The notes under the pieces: model-generated
The model's input: only the letters and a program-made list of their open reading frames with translations
Told to the model about the DNA's origin: nothing
Database searches by the model: none
NCBI RefSeq assembly: GCF_000308435.1
Contig: NZ_BAFR01000003.1
Location: forward strand, 36,730 to 100,729
Direction: 5' to 3'
Source: Nocardia araoensis NBRC 100135
Lineage (GTDB): Bacteria; Actinomycetota; Actinomycetes; Mycobacteriales; Mycobacteriaceae
Length of the DNA: 64,000 nucleotides
Made by a program: the position numbers and the translations under genes
Shown: piece by piece, positions 63,791 to 64,000 of the stretch
How the letters are laid out: each line of letters begins with the position of its first letter
Numbering within the stretch: position 1 is the stretch's first letter

Positions 63791-64000
63791 CGCGGCGCGG
63801 CCCGCTGGTATGCGCGAGTCGGGGCTTTCGTGCCGAGGACCGGATCATCGAGCCCCGAAGATTCGGTGATCTCCACCGGCGTTCTCTGGGAACCCGTCCG
63901 CCACCGAAGGCCGCGCCGGGCGACACCTGCGGCTGGTCTCGGCGTGACTGCTGGACGGGAGACAGTGTCTTCGGAGCTGCCCGGCTCGTCCTCGCGCAGC
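63763..64000 (-). CDS. Possible C-terminal end of a gene entering from the right edge
   Basis: An open frame of 78 codons reaches the window edge and ends at TAG 63763-63765. It would encode a low-complexity tail (EDEPGSSEDTVSRPAV and on, PVEITESSGLDDPVLG). It would overlap the glycolipid-binding-like gene by 28 bp. The evidence is weak: only an open frame with fairly high third-position GC. Nothing else was identified after 63790. Confidence 0.25.
   Translation of the reverse strand, partial: LREDEPGSSEDTVSRPAVTPRPAAGVARRGLRWRTGSQRTPVEITESSGLDDPVLGTKAPTRAYQRAAPRQIRSASPG
63819..63858 (+). terminator. Possible terminator after the last gene
   Basis: 8-bp stem TCGGGGCT / AGCCCCGA with a 24-nt loop, about 28 bp past the stop at 63790. 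Confidence 0.35.

Overview
The window comes from a high-GC mycolic-acid actinobacterium, most likely Nocardia or a close relative. The evidence is a set of arabinogalactan genes (dprE1, dprE2, aftA, an emb arabinosyltransferase, glfT1, glfT2, the wzm/wzt exporter), an antigen-85-type mycolyltransferase, a FadD32-like acyl-AMP ligase, a mycothiol-linked isomerase-family protein and the proteasome activator Bpa. Starts are often GTG, several genes overlap by ATGA or GTGA, and at least ten genes carry a TANNNT -10 box only 6-8 nt before the start codon, the signature of leaderless transcripts. Most long open frames antisense to these genes are GC-rich shadows and are not listed.

Layout. 1-9.3 kb (minus strand except the last gene): dprE1-dprE2, then aftA, a GT-C-like membrane protein and the 5' part of an emb gene, with a divergent GtrA protein. 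9.3-11.4 kb: alpha/beta hydrolase, a decayed fragment of a flavin-reductase-like gene, and an AraC regulator. 11.6-14.5 kb: a compact four-gene operon starting with two type VII secretion (ESX)-like proteins. 14.6-23.8 kb: accessory genes (small secreted protein, SnoaL-like protein with divergent MarR, PPOX-like protein, molybdopterin oxidoreductase, prim-pol-like protein, membrane protein, XRE/DUF5753 regulator, and a MarR regulator divergent from an MFS exporter). 23.9-32.1 kb: rmlA-rmlC, esterase, secreted protein, rmlB, then a GT2/DUF2142/GtrA glycosylation module. 32.2-40.9 kb: glfT2, SDR enzyme, Pro/Gln-rich membrane protein, rsgA, then bpa, wzm, wzt, glfT1. 41-53.4 kb: metabolic genes (class-V aminotransferase-like protein, quinone reductase, lactate-monooxygenase-like enzyme, MarR), three tRNA genes, nitric-oxide synthase, Ni/Co transporter, mycolyltransferase, aromatic aminotransferase, dienelactone-hydrolase-like protein, isomerase-family protein and a DUF998-RidA fusion. 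53.5-64 kb: orphan C5-methyltransferase with Vsr nuclease, KasA-like synthase with FadD32-like ligase, monooxygenase-like protein, a two-subunit ABC exporter and a glycolipid-binding-like protein.

How the genes fit together. RmlA, RmlB and RmlC make the precursor of dTDP-L-rhamnose for the linker; RmlD is not here. GlfT1 and GlfT2 build galactan on the lipid-linked linker, and Wzm/Wzt is the expected exporter. DprE1/DprE2 make decaprenyl-phospho-arabinose, the donor for AftA and Emb. The KasA-like, FadD32-like and antigen-85-like proteins belong to synthesis and transfer of mycolic acids or related long-chain lipids.

The most notable signals are: the orphan ESX-like cassette; a 58-bp palindromic repeat found twice between convergent genes; an ABC pair whose two halves carry complementary defects that would make one ATP site non-canonical; an aminotransferase-fold protein lacking its PLP lysine; an in-frame DUF998-RidA fusion; a GT-C-like gene inserted between aftA and emb; and two MarR-flanked intergenic regions with arrays of short palindromes.
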